From positions 2,375,753 through 2,439,752 of the forward strand of contig NZ_CP026107.1 in assembly GCF_002902965.1 (NCBI RefSeq): a stretch of 64,000 nucleotides of DNA, given 5' to 3'. A model generated the notes under the pieces. That model made no database searches. It had not been told where the DNA came from and was given only the letters and a program-made list of their open reading frames with translations. Made by a program: the position numbers and the translations under genes. Origin of the DNA: Paraburkholderia hospita. Its GTDB lineage: Bacteria; Pseudomonadota; Gammaproteobacteria; Burkholderiales; Burkholderiaceae. Of this stretch, positions 63,719 through 64,000 are shown piece by piece. How positions within the stretch are numbered: position 1 is the stretch's first letter; each line of letters starts with the position of its first letter.

Positions 63719-63889
63719 ACACCTAGAACCCTTACCCAGTAAGGCTTTCCAGACGTAAACGTCCCCGGTTGGGGCGTTAACTGTCCCTGTTCGGGGTGTC
63801 ACTTCCGGCTATACGTCCCCGTCTGGGGCGTTTCGCGACCCCAAATGCGGCGGAAGCGTCCCCGTTTGTGGTGAATCGATCGAAAGGGG

Positions 63890-63898
63890 TGTGGATAG
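63890..63898 (-). promoter_or_regulatory. DnaA-box-like site
   Basis: TGTGGATAG, whose complement CTATCCACA differs from the canonical DnaA box TTATCCACA at one position. It lies between the ninth and tenth iteron-like repeats. Confidence 0.5.
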
Positions 63899-64000
63899 GT
63901 CTCGTCGCGCAACGCAAATTGGGACGTTTCAACTTTCTCGTCGAACAGATGTCCCGTATGGTGATTGCGCGGTGGGGTCATTTAGAGCACAATCCCGGGC

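Larger units (their letters stand above)
63183..63963 (+). repeat. Ten iteron-like repeats, TGTCCCC-N5/6-GGGGTG
   Basis: Starts at 63183, 63244, 63369, 63419, 63655, 63760, 63782, 63814, 63857 and, shorter and degenerate, 63950. Consensus (T/C)GTCCCC-N6-GGG(T/C)G with small deviations. The inner CCCC/GGGG is palindromic, but the outer bases give every copy the same orientation. Start-to-start spacings in the right cluster are 22, 32 and 43 bases, about two, three and four helical turns. This suits cooperative binding of a replication initiator on one DNA face. Confidence 0.75.
63150..64000. other. Putative iteron-type replication origin region of a secondary replicon
   Basis: No plausible gene in 850 bases. 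The features expected of an iteron origin are present: ten 17-bp repeats in one orientation, two TATTTAC/GTAAATA-type palindromes, an A+T-richer segment (63485-63650), GTAAAC/GTTTAC inverted repeats, and a DnaA-box-like site. No rep or par gene lies inside the window; one should follow at or after 64000. Assignment by pattern only. Confidence 0.65.

Noticed and set aside
63325..63726. Open frames of about 130 codons on both strands inside the repeat region
   Set aside because: They run through several iteron copies and have no ribosome-binding site or recognisable domain.
63183..63963. Possible CRISPR array
   Set aside because: The repeats are 17 bp at irregular intervals of 22 to 236 bases, and are themselves near-palindromes; no uniform spacers and no cas genes.

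Overview
The window is GC-rich DNA with Burkholderia-type gene content: BpeAB/AmrAB-like and MdtABC-like efflux operons, DUF4148 and RcnB-like small exported proteins, MipA/OmpV, and an isoquinoline-oxidoreductase-like pair. I infer a Paraburkholderia, Caballeronia or Burkholderia genome. The right end (about 63150-64000) is not coding. It carries ten same-orientation copies of a 17-bp element, TGTCCCC-N5/6-GGGGTG, with other palindromes and a DnaA-box-like site. This looks like an iteron-type replication origin, so the window probably abuts the origin of a secondary replicon (chromid or megaplasmid).

Layout. 1-933: end of an amino-acid ABC uptake operon (permease cut by the window edge, then the binding protein). 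1103-9972: four-gene RND efflux operon with two different pump subunits (MdtABC-type) and an outer-membrane channel. 10190-16113: a second RND operon (channel, pump, adaptor) with a divergent TetR repressor at 16356, followed by an OmpR-type two-component system (17176-19196). A 10-bp-periodic direct repeat lies upstream of the two-component genes, and a partial copy lies in the tetR/efflux intergenic region. 19264-23977: RcnB-like protein, M20 amidohydrolase, diaminopropionate ammonia-lyase, Lrp regulator and a Liv-type binding protein, which together look like a diamino-acid catabolic locus. 24334-26457: membrane protein, DUF899 protein and a lipoprotein. 26514-31071: tightly coupled response regulator, LysM-FecR protein and CHASE2 histidine kinase. 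31172-34749: small hypotheticals and a fused enoyl-CoA hydratase/3-hydroxyacyl-CoA dehydrogenase, with a divergent LysR gene. 35797-38491: Ohr, a MarR regulator and a Tat-exported epoxide hydrolase, with two kinds of repeated promoter element. 38511-42358: TetR and SnoaL-like genes, an AraC regulator and a Na+/H+ antiporter. 42784-47723: lipoprotein solute-binding protein coupled to a GGDEF/EAL sensor, then a DUF4410 protein. 47995-51069: molybdenum hydroxylase pair and a DUF4148 protein. 51396-57324: a third complete RND operon whose pump lacks the usual TM10 lysine. 57441-60193: tungstate/molybdate-type binding protein and a permease-ATPase fusion. 60202-62825: MDR oxidoreductase, a truncated sigma-54 activator and MipA/OmpV. 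62826-64000: putative origin.

The main theme is envelope defence and sensing: three RND pumps with four pump subunits, two OmpR-type regulatory systems, a peroxide/MarR locus and a c-di-GMP sensor. No rRNA, tRNA, CRISPR array or intact insertion sequence was seen. Most starts were chosen by ribosome-binding site and signal peptide. All functions are inferred from sequence motifs read by eye; no database search was run.
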